Assembly: GCA_945890905.1 (NCBI GenBank)
Contig: CAMDDI010000054.1
Coordinates: 1-15,796, forward strand
DNA: 15,796 nt
Direction of reading: 5' to 3'
Source of the DNA: Bacteriovorax stolpii
GTDB taxonomy: Bacteria > Bdellovibrionota > Bacteriovoracia > Bacteriovoracales > Bacteriovoracaceae
In this document: positions 7,900 through 13,910 of the stretch, one piece after another
Position numbering within the stretch: position 1 is the stretch's first letter
Layout: every line of letters begins with the position of its first letter
Translations under genes and position numbers: made by a program
Notes under the pieces: model-generated
What the model saw: the letters and a program-made list of their open reading frames with translations, nothing else
Databases searched by the model: none
Told to the model about the DNA's origin: nothing

Positions 7900-8861
7900 G
7901 CGCCGGAGATTTACCTAAAAAGATTCTCTTCATTGGTATAGCAGGCGGTTTGGCCCAGATGACCGCGCGTCTGATTCTCAATGAACATCCTGACTGGGAG
8001 ATTTTAGGAATCGATTCCCGAGATGTTTCTAAGGTCCCTGCCCTTAAGGGTCTTACATCTTTAGAATTGAAATATTCACGGGGAAATTTTGAAAACCTCT
8101 TCCGGACCCATCACTTTGATAAGGTTTATCATTTAGGAAGAATTTCTCACGCATCAAATGCCGAAAATGTTCTGGCCAAAAGAATTGATCTCTCTGTAAT
8201 GGGGACAAATCGTATTCTTGAGCTTTGCGAAAGAAGTGGTGTTAAGAAAGTTGTGATCCTCTCTACCTTCCATGTCTACGGAGCATTTCCTGATAATTCT
8301 ATTTTCTTAAATGAGGAAGCTCCCCTACGAGCAAGTATGCGCCATCCAGAACTGCGAGATGTAGTGGAGATGGATCAAATTTGTACCAATTGGATGTGGA
8401 AAAATCAAAATACCATTTCTACTGTGGTGCTGAGACCCTGCAACATTGTGGGAACTCAGATTCATAACTCCATGACAAAGTTTCTGGCCGGTCCAATAGC
8501 CTTGAGTCCCATTGATTACAATCCATTTTTTCAGTTCATTCATGAATTTGATATGGCCAACATTCTTTACCAGGCCCTGGGATCTCTTCCCACAGGAACT
8601 TATAACGTAGCAGGAAGTGATTTTATCTCTCTTAGAGAGGCTCTCGATGTTGTTGGAACAAGAGGCATTCCTTTTCCCATTATGCTTGCAGGTGGACTCA
8701 ACAGTGCACTTAAAAGAATTAATATCGATGTTCCCAATTATCTTATCGATTACTTAAAGTTCTCGTGCTTGATTTCTAATCAAGAACTTCAAAATCACTT
8801 AGGGCCAAACTTTCTTCGCTTCTCGGTGAAAGAGGCCCTTGAGTTGATTAAACTTCGCTAA
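7896..8861 (+). CDS. NAD(P)-dependent epimerase/dehydratase-like SDR, atypical active site
   Basis: Extended short-chain dehydrogenase/reductase family protein, 321 residues. The Rossmann dinucleotide motif GIAGGLA (14-20, GxxGxxA) is intact, followed by an acidic residue at the end of strand 2 (GIDSRD) and the family STFHVYG block (123-129). The usual catalytic YxxxK should fall about 25-40 residues later, but that stretch reads DVVEMDQICTNWMW, with neither the Tyr nor the Lys in register. It may therefore bind a nucleotide cofactor without standard SDR chemistry, or use different residues. The GTG start overlaps the acyltransferase stop by 4 nt. Pairing with an acyltransferase suggests lipid or envelope glycan metabolism; this is an inference. 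The substrate is unknown. Confidence 0.83.
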   Translation: MSAGDLPKKILFIGIAGGLAQMTARLILNEHPDWEILGIDSRDVSKVPALKGLTSLELKYSRGNFENLFRTHHFDKVYHLGRISHASNAENVLAKRIDLSVMGTNRILELCERSGVKKVVILSTFHVYGAFPDNSIFLNEEAPLRASMRHPELRDVVEMDQICTNWMWKNQNTISTVVLRPCNIVGTQIHNSMTKFLAGPIALSPIDYNPFFQFIHEFDMANILYQALGSLPTGTYNVAGSDFISLREALDVVGTRGIPFPIMLAGGLNSALKRINIDVPNYLIDYLKFSCLISNQELQNHLGPNFLRFSVKEALELIKLR

Positions 8862-8870
8862 AAGGTCAAT

Positions 8871-9212
8871 GTGGTTTGGTTTTCAATTCTTGCATTATTT
8901 TTCATCACTTTTCTCTTCACTTGGTATTACGTCATCTATCAATTACCTTTAAGCATTATAGAAATTGTTTTTTTGTTTTTTTATCGCGATTATTTCAAAA
9001 GAAGTACTCCTAGTTCCCGCATTAAAGTGATGTTCATGATTTGTATTATGAACCAAGTTATTACAATATTTGGTCTCACTCTCTTTGAGTTTTCCCAAAA
9101 GTTTACTCATCATCCTCAAACCAGTTTAGTGGTCATTCTGGTATGCATAGGAGCTTCAATAGTCGCTTATCGTCAGGTTATCGAGCGCTATTTGGACATT
9201 TCAAAGACTTAA
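8871..9212 (+). CDS. Small multi-pass membrane protein, function unknown
   Basis: A 113-residue hydrophobic protein with about four predicted membrane segments (roughly 3-20, 24-38, 51-72 and 84-100) and short basic or mixed loops (YFKRSTPSSR between the second and third). I do not recognise the family. The GTG start at 8871 is supported by AAAGG ending 5 nt upstream. An ATG overlapping it at 8869 is in another frame that soon stops. It follows the SDR gene by 9 nt on the same strand, so it most likely belongs to the acyltransferase-SDR operon and acts in the inner membrane. Confidence 0.7.
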   Translation: MVWFSILALFFITFLFTWYYVIYQLPLSIIEIVFLFFYRDYFKRSTPSSRIKVMFMICIMNQVITIFGLTLFEFSQKFTHHPQTSLVVILVCIGASIVAYRQVIERYLDISKT

Positions 9213-9297
9213 ACCATATTCCTGAGTGAAGCTTTTTCCCATCAAGAACATTTTCGTCTTCTGGCCTATGATAGTCTCAAAACATCAAGGAGTTTCC

Positions 9298-10596
9298 ATG
9301 AAGAGACTAGGATCAATTCTAGCATTGGTTATTTTGAGCTCGTGCTCAAGTAGCGTACAAAAATACAACTACACATCGGGTGCTGACAAAGACACTTTTG
9401 AAGAATGGGCCAAGCCTTTTGTTCACGCAACTGAACGTGCACCGTCATCTGAAATCGTGTCCCGCCCTCAATATCACTGGGAAGCTGATTCACTAAAAAT
9501 TCCAGTCACTGCCAACACAACTATCAATCAATCTTACAACGTAAAATTTAATCAATTTTCTGTCTATAGCACGAAAGAGAAAGTTGAGAAAGAAGTCACT
9601 CAACTTGAAGAGCGCTGGACACAAGTATCTCAATCAGTTCTTGTTTGTGATGAACAGGCCGGTGGTGGAAAAAGTGAACTATGGGATGCTTTCTACTCAG
9701 CTCCAGCTGCCAGAAAGCAAGCTACACTTGCTGCCGCAATTCAAGGCATAGGTCCAGTTTCAGCTACTGCACTTGTCCGCGCTCGTTATTTTAATTCTAA
9801 GCCTCGCAACTGGAATGATTTTGAAGATGAAATCGAGCGCGCTGCCCGTGCCGAAGTGATTACTAAAAGTGTTGAATACCAAGTCCTCTACCAGTACCGT
9901 TCAGAAAACATGGTGAAGCTTGGATACAACACACAGCTGAGTGGAGTTTGTCATCTAGAAACCCGTTCTTACTATTCTCCTACTCAAGTTCCCGTCACAA
10001 GAAAAGTTCTGGTAGATGAAGTTGTGACTCATAGAGATCTTATTTCTTCTGAAAACCGCACTTATGAAGTGAGAATTTCAAATCAGCGCTTACAATCTTT
10101 TGAAAGTGAAATGCTCATTTTCAATTTCAATCATGGCACTAATCAAGTAACTCTTGCTCAAGCTGCTTTCAATAATTACTCCATCGCTCTTCAAGGAAGA
10201 AGAATTGTTGTTGTCGGGATTGGAAGAAAAACAGTTTCACTTCCAAGAGATGTGCTACCAGCTGGTGCCACACTTGAAAGAAGTGGCGGACAAGCTAGCT
10301 TCACTGCTCGTGTGAATAGACAGTATGTTCCAGCAACCGCTGCTGACGGCTATCTAATGATCAGCATTCAAGTTCATTCTTGTAAAAAAGGTATGCTCGG
10401 CGGATGTGCAGTGATGGGTCGTGATGAACAAGTTCAAACCACAGTGGTGATACAGGCCATAAGTTCTGGACTCGTGAACCATACTTTCCCTCTAAACCCA
10501 TCTCGAAAATATTGGGTTGAGTACTGGGCGAATACGGCCAACAGTCCTTGGTATACGAACAATGTGGTAAAATCCCCTTCTAAACCAGAAATCTAA
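9298..10596 (+). CDS. Large lipoprotein of unknown function with helix-hairpin-helix-like segment
   Basis: Predicted lipoprotein of 432 residues. The ATG at 9298 has AAGGAG at a 5-nt spacing and starts an SPII signal (MKRLGSILALVILSSC, lipidated Cys16). The longer open frame back to 9226 adds 24 residues in front and is disfavoured. After a Ser-rich linker come mixed regions and, at about residues 148-180, a helical segment with the pattern IQGIGPVSATALVRARYF...WNDFEDEI, which resembles helix-hairpin-helix motifs (GIGxxxA then a 'lunch' helix). The second half is beta-rich, with two Cys near SCKKGMLGGCAVMG that could form a disulfide. I do not recognise the family. A TATGAT at 9267-9272 may be a -10 element, but the -35 is poor. 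A strong terminator follows 13 nt after the stop. Confidence 0.8.
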   Translation: MKRLGSILALVILSSCSSSVQKYNYTSGADKDTFEEWAKPFVHATERAPSSEIVSRPQYHWEADSLKIPVTANTTINQSYNVKFNQFSVYSTKEKVEKEVTQLEERWTQVSQSVLVCDEQAGGGKSELWDAFYSAPAARKQATLAAAIQGIGPVSATALVRARYFNSKPRNWNDFEDEIERAARAEVITKSVEYQVLYQYRSENMVKLGYNTQLSGVCHLETRSYYSPTQVPVTRKVLVDEVVTHRDLISSENRTYEVRISNQRLQSFESEMLIFNFNHGTNQVTLAQAAFNNYSIALQGRRIVVVGIGRKTVSLPRDVLPAGATLERSGGQASFTARVNRQYVPATAADGYLMISIQVHSCKKGMLGGCAVMGRDEQVQTTVVIQAISSGLVNHTFPLNPSRKYWVEYWANTANSPWYTNNVVKSPSKPEI

Positions 10597-10609
10597 GTCC
10601 TAAATACTA

Positions 10610-10640
10610 GGCCCACACTAAAAATGTGGGCCTTTTTTTT
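10610..10640 (+). terminator. Rho-independent terminator after the lipoprotein gene
   Basis: A perfect 8-bp stem GGCCCACA / TGTGGGCC with a 7-nt loop is followed by eight T residues. It lies 13 nt after the stop codon of the lipoprotein gene and separates that transcription unit from the tRNA. Confidence 0.93.
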
Positions 10641-10673
10641 GTACTTTACGCCAAGCGTTTCCCCAGCGATTCA

Positions 10674-10702
10674 TTGACGAATAAATCACAACTCTCTAGA
10701 AT
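10674..10702 (+). promoter_or_regulatory. Sigma-70-type promoter for tRNA-Leu
   Basis: TTGACG (10674-10679) and TAGAAT (10697-10702) are 17 nt apart, each one base off the consensus. Transcription would start around 10709, about 9 nt before the mature tRNA 5' end. The preceding terminator shows the tRNA needs its own promoter. Confidence 0.8.
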
Positions 10703-10717
10703 CGATAACTCAAGTGT

Positions 10718-10803
10718 GGCCTGCTGACGGAATGGTAGACGTAGCGGATTCAAAATCCGCCGCTCGCAAGGGTGTCCGAGTTCGAGTCTCGGGTGGGCCA
10801 CCA
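10718..10803 (+). tRNA. tRNA-Leu (anticodon CAA)
   Basis: Class II tRNA of 86 nt. The acceptor stem GGCCTGC pairs with GTGGGCC (two G-T pairs), the discriminator is A and CCA is encoded (10801-10803). The anticodon stem GCGGA/TCCGC encloses the loop TTCAAAA, giving anticodon CAA (10751-10753), which reads UUG. A long variable arm of about 15 nt and a T arm CCGAG-TTCGAGT-CTCGG complete the cloverleaf; the long variable arm and A73 are expected for leucine. A run of T follows at once and may end the transcript. Confidence 0.95.
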
Positions 10804-10843
10804 CTTTTTTAAACATCTGCTTTGTTTTATATTATTGCTGTTG

Positions 10844-11539
10844 CTATTGAAAAACTCTAACGATCCCTATAGTAGGCAAGTAATTTTTCTTCCGGAAACG
10901 GTCATTATCTTTTCTGAGTCTTTGATTCGTTTCATACTCAGTAAATGCATGAACGACGCCAAACTTCATGGCCCACTTTTCTGAAACCTTCCTCAGCACA
11001 TACAGTTCTGAGTTTAAAGATCCCCGATCATTGTCGTCTCCAAGTAGTAAATTAAATTCTGAAGGTCTAGCAGAGACTTTATCTGGCCATTGACCGTCTT
11101 CTGATCGTGGATTATATCTGCCTTTTCTTTTTTCCCCGTAACTGTATCCAAAAATATCGATGTTAAAACCTACTGCCCACAAGTGATCCAACTGATAGAG
11201 AATCTGAAAGAGAATATTTAAACTGGTTATGTGGGATTGCCCGAGAGTCAATTCATCAATATTTGATTTCTTTTCCTGGCGAAATATTGATCCTAAACCT
11301 TCCTCACCTCTTGTGAGCTCGGCCGGAGCAGTTTTAAAAGTTTGGTCATTTGACCATTGAGAAGTGAGTCGAATTCCAGTACCTAAGTAAAATTTTGAAT
11401 CTCCTACGCGCCAAAACCTGGAACCATCGATAGCGATCTGCTGCTCATCTGATGCTCCTCCAGCAGTAAACCCTAATCTGTCAAAGGCGAGTGAAGATAG
11501 TGAATAAAAAACTGATATAAAGACAATTAGATACTTCAT
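10844..11539 (-). CDS. Exported protein, probable outer-membrane beta-barrel
   Basis: A 231-residue protein with a clear Sec signal peptide (MKYLIVFISVFYSLSSLAF, likely cut after SSLA). The mature part alternates short amphipathic strands with polar, Asp/Gly/Asn-rich turns (for example FYLGTGIRLTSQW, LWAVGFNIDIFGYSYG, SELYVLRKVSEKWAMKFGVVHAF, YLPTIGIVRVFQ), the look of an 8- to 10-strand outer-membrane barrel. The last residues are VFQ rather than a terminal Phe/Trp, so the classical BAM signal is imperfect. I recognise no specific family. The ATG overlaps the stop of the upstream YceI-like gene as ATGA, so the two are translationally coupled. It converges with the tRNA gene. Confidence 0.65.
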   Translation of the reverse strand: MKYLIVFISVFYSLSSLAFDRLGFTAGGASDEQQIAIDGSRFWRVGDSKFYLGTGIRLTSQWSNDQTFKTAPAELTRGEEGLGSIFRQEKKSNIDELTLGQSHITSLNILFQILYQLDHLWAVGFNIDIFGYSYGEKRKGRYNPRSEDGQWPDKVSARPSEFNLLLGDDNDRGSLNSELYVLRKVSEKWAMKFGVVHAFTEYETNQRLRKDNDRFRKKNYLPTIGIVRVFQ

Positions 11540-12153
11540 TTAGGATCTCCTAGCACAATATTGAAACTAACCGGTAGTACCTCATCAACTCCAATGAAAA
11601 GAAACTTCTTAACAGTAATGTTGAAATCACTTCGTTGAAATTTGATTTCTCCGCGAATGTTCAGCTTTGAATTTTCTGCATCCCAATCTGAATGAATTTC
11701 TACTGGAAGATCTTTCGTCACTCCGTGAATAGTCCAGCGTACTGGAACTGTTACATAACCTAGCTTGAACGGCTCAATTAATGAAGCGACAATATTTATG
11801 AAAGCTGGAGAATTTTTCCCTACAGTAGCAAGCTTGTCATCTTCGCAGACGTGCTCGTCGGGAAAATCTGATTTATCATAATCCAAAGAGAGTGACTCCT
11901 GTAGATGGCATACAAGTTGAGTTTTATCGTGACGAAGGCTCTTGACCGGTAGGATGAGCTCACCCTGCTTAACCAGACTTTTATCCTTATCAAAAGTAAC
12001 ACTTCCCTGAATTTCGTCTGAGGTAATTTTATGCTCACCCATCGTGTACGGGACAATAACTTTTATATGTGTGCCAGACACAGGAGCTAGTTTAAAAAAA
12101 GAATAGGCCTGAGAACTTAAGCTCAAAAAAAAGATAAGAATAATTTTAATCAT
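11536..12153 (-). CDS. YceI-like exported protein
   Basis: A 205-residue periplasmic protein of the YceI-like lipocalin-fold family, whose members bind isoprenoid-type lipids. A Sec signal peptide (MIKIILIFFLSLSSQA) is followed by the family pattern: GSVTFD strand, a segment giving LILPVKSL, a DFPDEH stretch where family members carry DFPTxxF, then VRWTIHGVTKDLPVEI (the LTIRGVTRPVTL block) and KFQRSDFNI (the RxDFGI block). Two cysteines (82 and 103, around VCHLQ and EHVCEDD) bracket the strand-loop region and could form a disulfide. I chose the ATG at 12153; a GTG at 12168 adds five residues and cannot be excluded, as neither has a strong ribosome binding site. It is coupled to the barrel-like gene by a 4-nt overlap. 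Confidence 0.8.
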   Translation of the reverse strand: MIKIILIFFLSLSSQAYSFFKLAPVSGTHIKVIVPYTMGEHKITSDEIQGSVTFDKDKSLVKQGELILPVKSLRHDKTQLVCHLQESLSLDYDKSDFPDEHVCEDDKLATVGKNSPAFINIVASLIEPFKLGYVTVPVRWTIHGVTKDLPVEIHSDWDAENSKLNIRGEIKFQRSDFNITVKKFLFIGVDEVLPVSFNIVLGDPK

Positions 12154-12241
12154 AACAAATCTAAGCACTTAATATAAATACTGTCTAGACCTATACCTTG
12201 CCCAGCAACTTGTACACATTTTTTTAACTTCTACTTCCATC

Positions 12242-12265
12242 TGACCGTGTCCCACTAATTGGACC
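12242..12265. repeat. Possible IS3-type terminal inverted repeat
   Basis: The stretch starts TGACCGTGTCCC and ends TTGGACC, resembling the TG...CCC...TTGGAC layout of IS3-family (IS150-like) ends, reading inward to the orfA-like gene that stops 10 nt away. No matching partner was found beyond the other side of that gene, so this is a weak call. Confidence 0.3.
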
Positions 12266-12274
12266 TTCATAACT

Positions 12275-12499
12275 TTAGGTACGTTTTCTATTTTGAGTAA
12301 GTGATCCTTGCTTTTTATAAAATCTCACACAAGAGCCGACTGCTCCGCCAGAAATGCCGAATAATTTAGCAGCTTCTCTGTAGGTCATTTCTTTCTCAAA
12401 GACTTTTTTGGCAACCATTAGTCGCATTTCAGTCGACAATTTTGTCGGACGTCCAGTGACTCTCTTTTCTCTATAAGGTGGCGGAGTAAATACTTCCAT
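12275..12499 (-). CDS. Orphan helix-turn-helix protein, IS orfA-like
   Basis: A 74-residue basic protein. The ATG at 12499 has AGGAGAGG at a 7-nt spacing, much better than the GTG at 12520, which lies inside a hairpin. Residues 17-65 read GRPTKLS...MVAKKVFEKEMTYREAAKLFGIS...VRFYKKQG, a helix-turn-helix of the transposase orfA type (IS3-like) that would bind insertion-sequence ends. It stops right after the helix-turn-helix, without the leucine-zipper region or an orfB integrase. It is probably a relic of an insertion sequence, though the intact frame and good ribosome binding site leave open a retained role as a small DNA-binding regulator. Confidence 0.6.
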   Translation of the reverse strand: MEVFTPPPYREKRVTGRPTKLSTEMRLMVAKKVFEKEMTYREAAKLFGISGGAVGSCVRFYKKQGSLTQNRKRT

Positions 12500-12515
12500 A
12501 ACTGGTCCTCTCCTG

Positions 12516-12539
12516 GGCACCTCTTCTACAAGAGGTGCC
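12516..12539 (-). promoter_or_regulatory. Perfect 10-bp hairpin in the leader of the orfA-like gene
   Basis: GGCACCTCTT and AAGAGGTGCC form a perfect 10-bp stem with a 4-nt loop. No T run follows, so it is not a standard terminator. On the minus strand it lies just upstream of the AGGAGAGG ribosome binding site. In insertion sequences such hairpins can shield the transposase start from outside transcripts; that role here is an inference. Confidence 0.6.
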
Positions 12540-12660
12540 TAATGTTGGCCAATCAAGCTGCATCGAAAGTCTGGTGAACGGGGTTTGATCAGAAGGGCTC
12601 ACCTCAATTCACTAGAGATCGATTCACCAACTGAAAACTTGAACTAAGAATTCATAACTA

Positions 12661-12691
12661 AAAAGCCATGGATCAAAACCATGGCTTTTTT
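12661..12691. terminator. Bidirectional terminator at the end of the toxin gene
   Basis: AAAAGCCATGG and CCATGGCTTTT form an 11-bp stem with a 7-nt loop and T runs on both strands. On the minus strand it closes the antitoxin-toxin operon (the toxin stop codon touches its base). It may also stop plus-strand read-through. Confidence 0.85.
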
Positions 12692-13028
12692 ATTCGTCTT
12701 CGTTAAATGTCGGAAGAACATTATTGATATAAATTTTCAGATTACTCATCCGATTATCTATAAGATCGAGAAGTTCAATATCTTCGCCATTAAATTTGAA
12801 AAATAAACGATAACGTCCATCAGAAAAAGGCCATGATTGATCACCTGTTTGAGGATGATTCGCCGGAGTTGTAGGATTCTGCTTCAAAAACTCTAAAATA
12901 TTATCGTGAGACGAAAGGAATACCTCCAAGGCCAGGATGCTTTTACCAGACGACTCCCAAATGAAATCTTCAATTTCCCCCAGTCGTCTTTGGTAGGCTT
13001 CTGATAAGATAATTTTCACATATGACAT
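12690..13028 (-). CDS. RelE/ParE-superfamily toxin
   Basis: A 112-residue toxin of a type II toxin-antitoxin pair. The fold signature is visible: an N-terminal strand (VKIILSE), two helices (AYQRRLGEIEDFIWESS and LEVFLSSHDNILEFLKQ), then the strand block GRYRLFFKFNGEDIELLDLIDNR (71-93), where RelE/ParE proteins carry their core arginine and following strands. I cannot tell from sequence whether it cuts mRNA at the ribosome (RelE) or poisons gyrase (ParE). The ATG follows the antitoxin stop with no gap (TAAATG), and AAGAGG lies 12 nt upstream inside the antitoxin gene. The C-terminal 15 residues are acidic and may be an accessory tail. A bidirectional terminator follows. Confidence 0.8.
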   Translation of the reverse strand: MSYVKIILSEAYQRRLGEIEDFIWESSGKSILALEVFLSSHDNILEFLKQNPTTPANHPQTGDQSWPFSDGRYRLFFKFNGEDIELLDLIDNRMSNLKIYINNVLPTFNEDE

Positions 13029-13280
13029 TTATTTCTTAAACCTCTTGAGGCGTTCTTCTTTGCCTTTATATTCAGAGGCTCTACCATCGGCTATATCATT
13101 CATCGCCAATAATCGACGCTGGAGAGAGGAAATTTCATTATTGAGTTCTGCGTACTTGTTCTCATTCATCAGAACATAATTCTCACCAGACCGGCGTTGA
13201 ATCCTAATAGGCTCATTAGCGGCCATGTCCAAATAATCTTTAAGTTCAGCTCTGAGTTTTTTGGGACTTATACTTTCCAT
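13029..13280 (-). CDS. Phd/YefM-family antitoxin
   Basis: An 83-residue antitoxin that would bind and block the adjacent toxin and repress their shared promoter. The N-terminal DNA-binding part has the Phd/YefM pattern: SPKKLRAELKDYLDMA (5-20) then EPIRIQRRSGENYVLMNENKY (23-43). The C-terminal part (about 48-83) is a charged helix ending KEERLKRFKK, the usual toxin-wrapping region. The ATG has GAGGTGA at a 5-nt spacing. The upstream region has a TTGACA -35 and a TGTACA-centred palindrome, the known YefM operator core. Its immediate partner downstream is the RelE/ParE toxin, and length is normal for the family. Confidence 0.85.
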   Translation of the reverse strand: MESISPKKLRAELKDYLDMAANEPIRIQRRSGENYVLMNENKYAELNNEISSLQRRLLAMNDIADGRASEYKGKEERLKRFKK

Positions 13281-13297
13281 AAAATCACCTCAGGCAA

Positions 13298-13327
13298 AGA
13301 GTACCACTAGGTGTACACCTATGTCAA
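13298..13327 (-). promoter_or_regulatory. Promoter and palindromic operator of the toxin-antitoxin operon
   Basis: On the minus strand TTGACA (13322-13327) and a weak TACTCT (13298-13303) are 18 nt apart. Between them lies a perfect 14-bp palindrome TAGGTGTACACCTA (13308-13321). A second GTAC (13301-13304) sits 12 bp away centre to centre from the palindrome's GTAC. YefM-type repressors bind TGTACA-cored sites, so autorepression is expected. Confidence 0.75.
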
Positions 13328-13329
13328 GA

Positions 13330-13536
13330 TCACTCTCGTAAAACCAAAAGGGAGAGAGGCATTTCAAGTTTTATTGCGAGCTGCTTAAGGTAATTAAAAT
13401 TCCTAGGATTGGCCCCATTCTCCCATGAAAATAAAGTTGATGGTGAAACTCCCAAGAATTTTGCAAACTCTTTAATGGTCATATTTCTCTTTCTTCTTTC
13501 TACTATAAGGTTATGGGCCAGTGGGTTACCAAGCAT
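13330..13536 (-). CDS. XRE-family helix-turn-helix regulator
   Basis: A 68-residue DNA-binding protein consisting almost entirely of one Cro/C1-type domain: NMTIKEFAKFLGVSPSTLFSWENGA (18-42) is the canonical helix-turn-helix, followed by helices ending in SLLVLRE. The ATG has AGGGG at a 6-nt spacing. The gene ends 2 nt upstream of the -35 of the toxin-antitoxin operon on the same strand, so it could be a third, regulatory member of that module or an independent repressor. There is no effector-binding domain. Candidate target sites in the neighbourhood include the palindromes at 13308-13321 and 13897-13910. Confidence 0.85.
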   Translation of the reverse strand: MLGNPLAHNLIVERRKRNMTIKEFAKFLGVSPSTLFSWENGANPRNFNYLKQLAIKLEMPLSLLVLRE

Positions 13537-13622
13537 TTTTCACCCCTGTCATTCTCTGAGTGAAGCCAGATAGTTTTATTGAGCCTTTAGATGCCTTAAA
13601 AAGAGTTTCATTTCTTAAAGTG

Positions 13623-13688
13623 CTATAGAACACTAGCTAGGCCTAAAGCGAGAATAAACCCCATGATCATTGAAACGAGCTTTTGCAT
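13623..13688 (-). CDS. 21-residue hydrophobic small ORF
   Basis: A short frame begins MQKLVSMIMGFI and ends LGLASVL: one Lys near the start, then an uninterrupted hydrophobic helix. Its ATG (13686-13688) is preceded by a perfect AGGAGG at a 6-nt spacing, the best ribosome binding site in the area. A small stem (TGTCC/GGACA, about 13701-13716) lies just upstream. It could be a membrane small protein, a type I toxin-like peptide, or the surviving signal peptide of a broken gene. On the plus strand, TGCTATAGA (13621-13629) resembles an extended -10 that could drive an antisense RNA across it. No family is recognised. Confidence 0.45.
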   Translation of the reverse strand: MQKLVSMIMGFILALGLASVL

Positions 13689-13875
13689 TCAGTTCCTCCT
13701 TGTCCCTTGATGGACATAAAGTAATAAGGAACCGGACGGCGACTTTTCCAATCAATTGAATAATGCATCGAGATGGAGGTCTGGTCATTAGTTCCCCTGT
13801 GTTCAACTAAATACCCGTCGCCTCTACCACTTTTCAGACAATTTCTTTGCCAATTAATTCCTCAACCATATTCAC
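13667..13875 (-). pseudogene. Possible frameshifted small gene
   Basis: On the minus strand a frame starting near GTG/ATG at 13875/13869 reads VNMVEELIGKEIV and stops. One frame over, a 64-codon open stretch (13670-13861) continues with a protein-like composition (GRGDGYLVEHRGTND, then SMHYSIDWKSRRPVPYYFMS) to a stop at 13667. The second part has no usable start of its own near its beginning. A single frameshift around 13832 would join the two into a protein of about 70 residues. No family is recognised, and an open frame of this length can arise by chance. Confidence 0.3.
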
Positions 13876-13896
13876 TAGTTCACTGACTGGGCTTCT

Positions 13897-13910
13897 TTAG
13901 TGGCCACTAA
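13897..13910. promoter_or_regulatory. 14-bp perfect palindrome, candidate operator
   Basis: TTAGTGGCCACTAA is a perfect 14-bp palindrome in non-coding DNA, 120 bp before the export operon and upstream of the small ORF and XRE gene on the other strand. Its size and symmetry fit a site for a dimeric repressor such as the XRE protein. No repeat of it was noticed elsewhere in the window. Confidence 0.45.

Noticed and set aside
9226..9297. Upstream start of the large lipoprotein at 9226
   Set aside because: The ATG at 9298 has AAGGAG at a 5-nt spacing and begins directly with the lipoprotein signal.
10772..10984. Plus-strand open frame starting inside the tRNA
   Set aside because: It begins within tRNA-Leu and runs antisense to the barrel-like gene.
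12540..12660. GGTGAA (12573-12578) and TTCACC (12623-12628) as a second IS end or hairpin
   Set aside because: Short arms with a long loop, and no match to the IS-end-like sequence at 12242.
12180..12690. CRISPR array or tandem repeats
   Set aside because: No regularly spaced repeats are present here or elsewhere in the window.
13633..13788. 51-codon minus-strand ORF with AGGGG upstream of its ATG
   Set aside because: It overlaps both the 21-codon ORF and the 64-codon open stretch in a third frame, and its composition (many Arg, Cys, Pro) is less protein-like.
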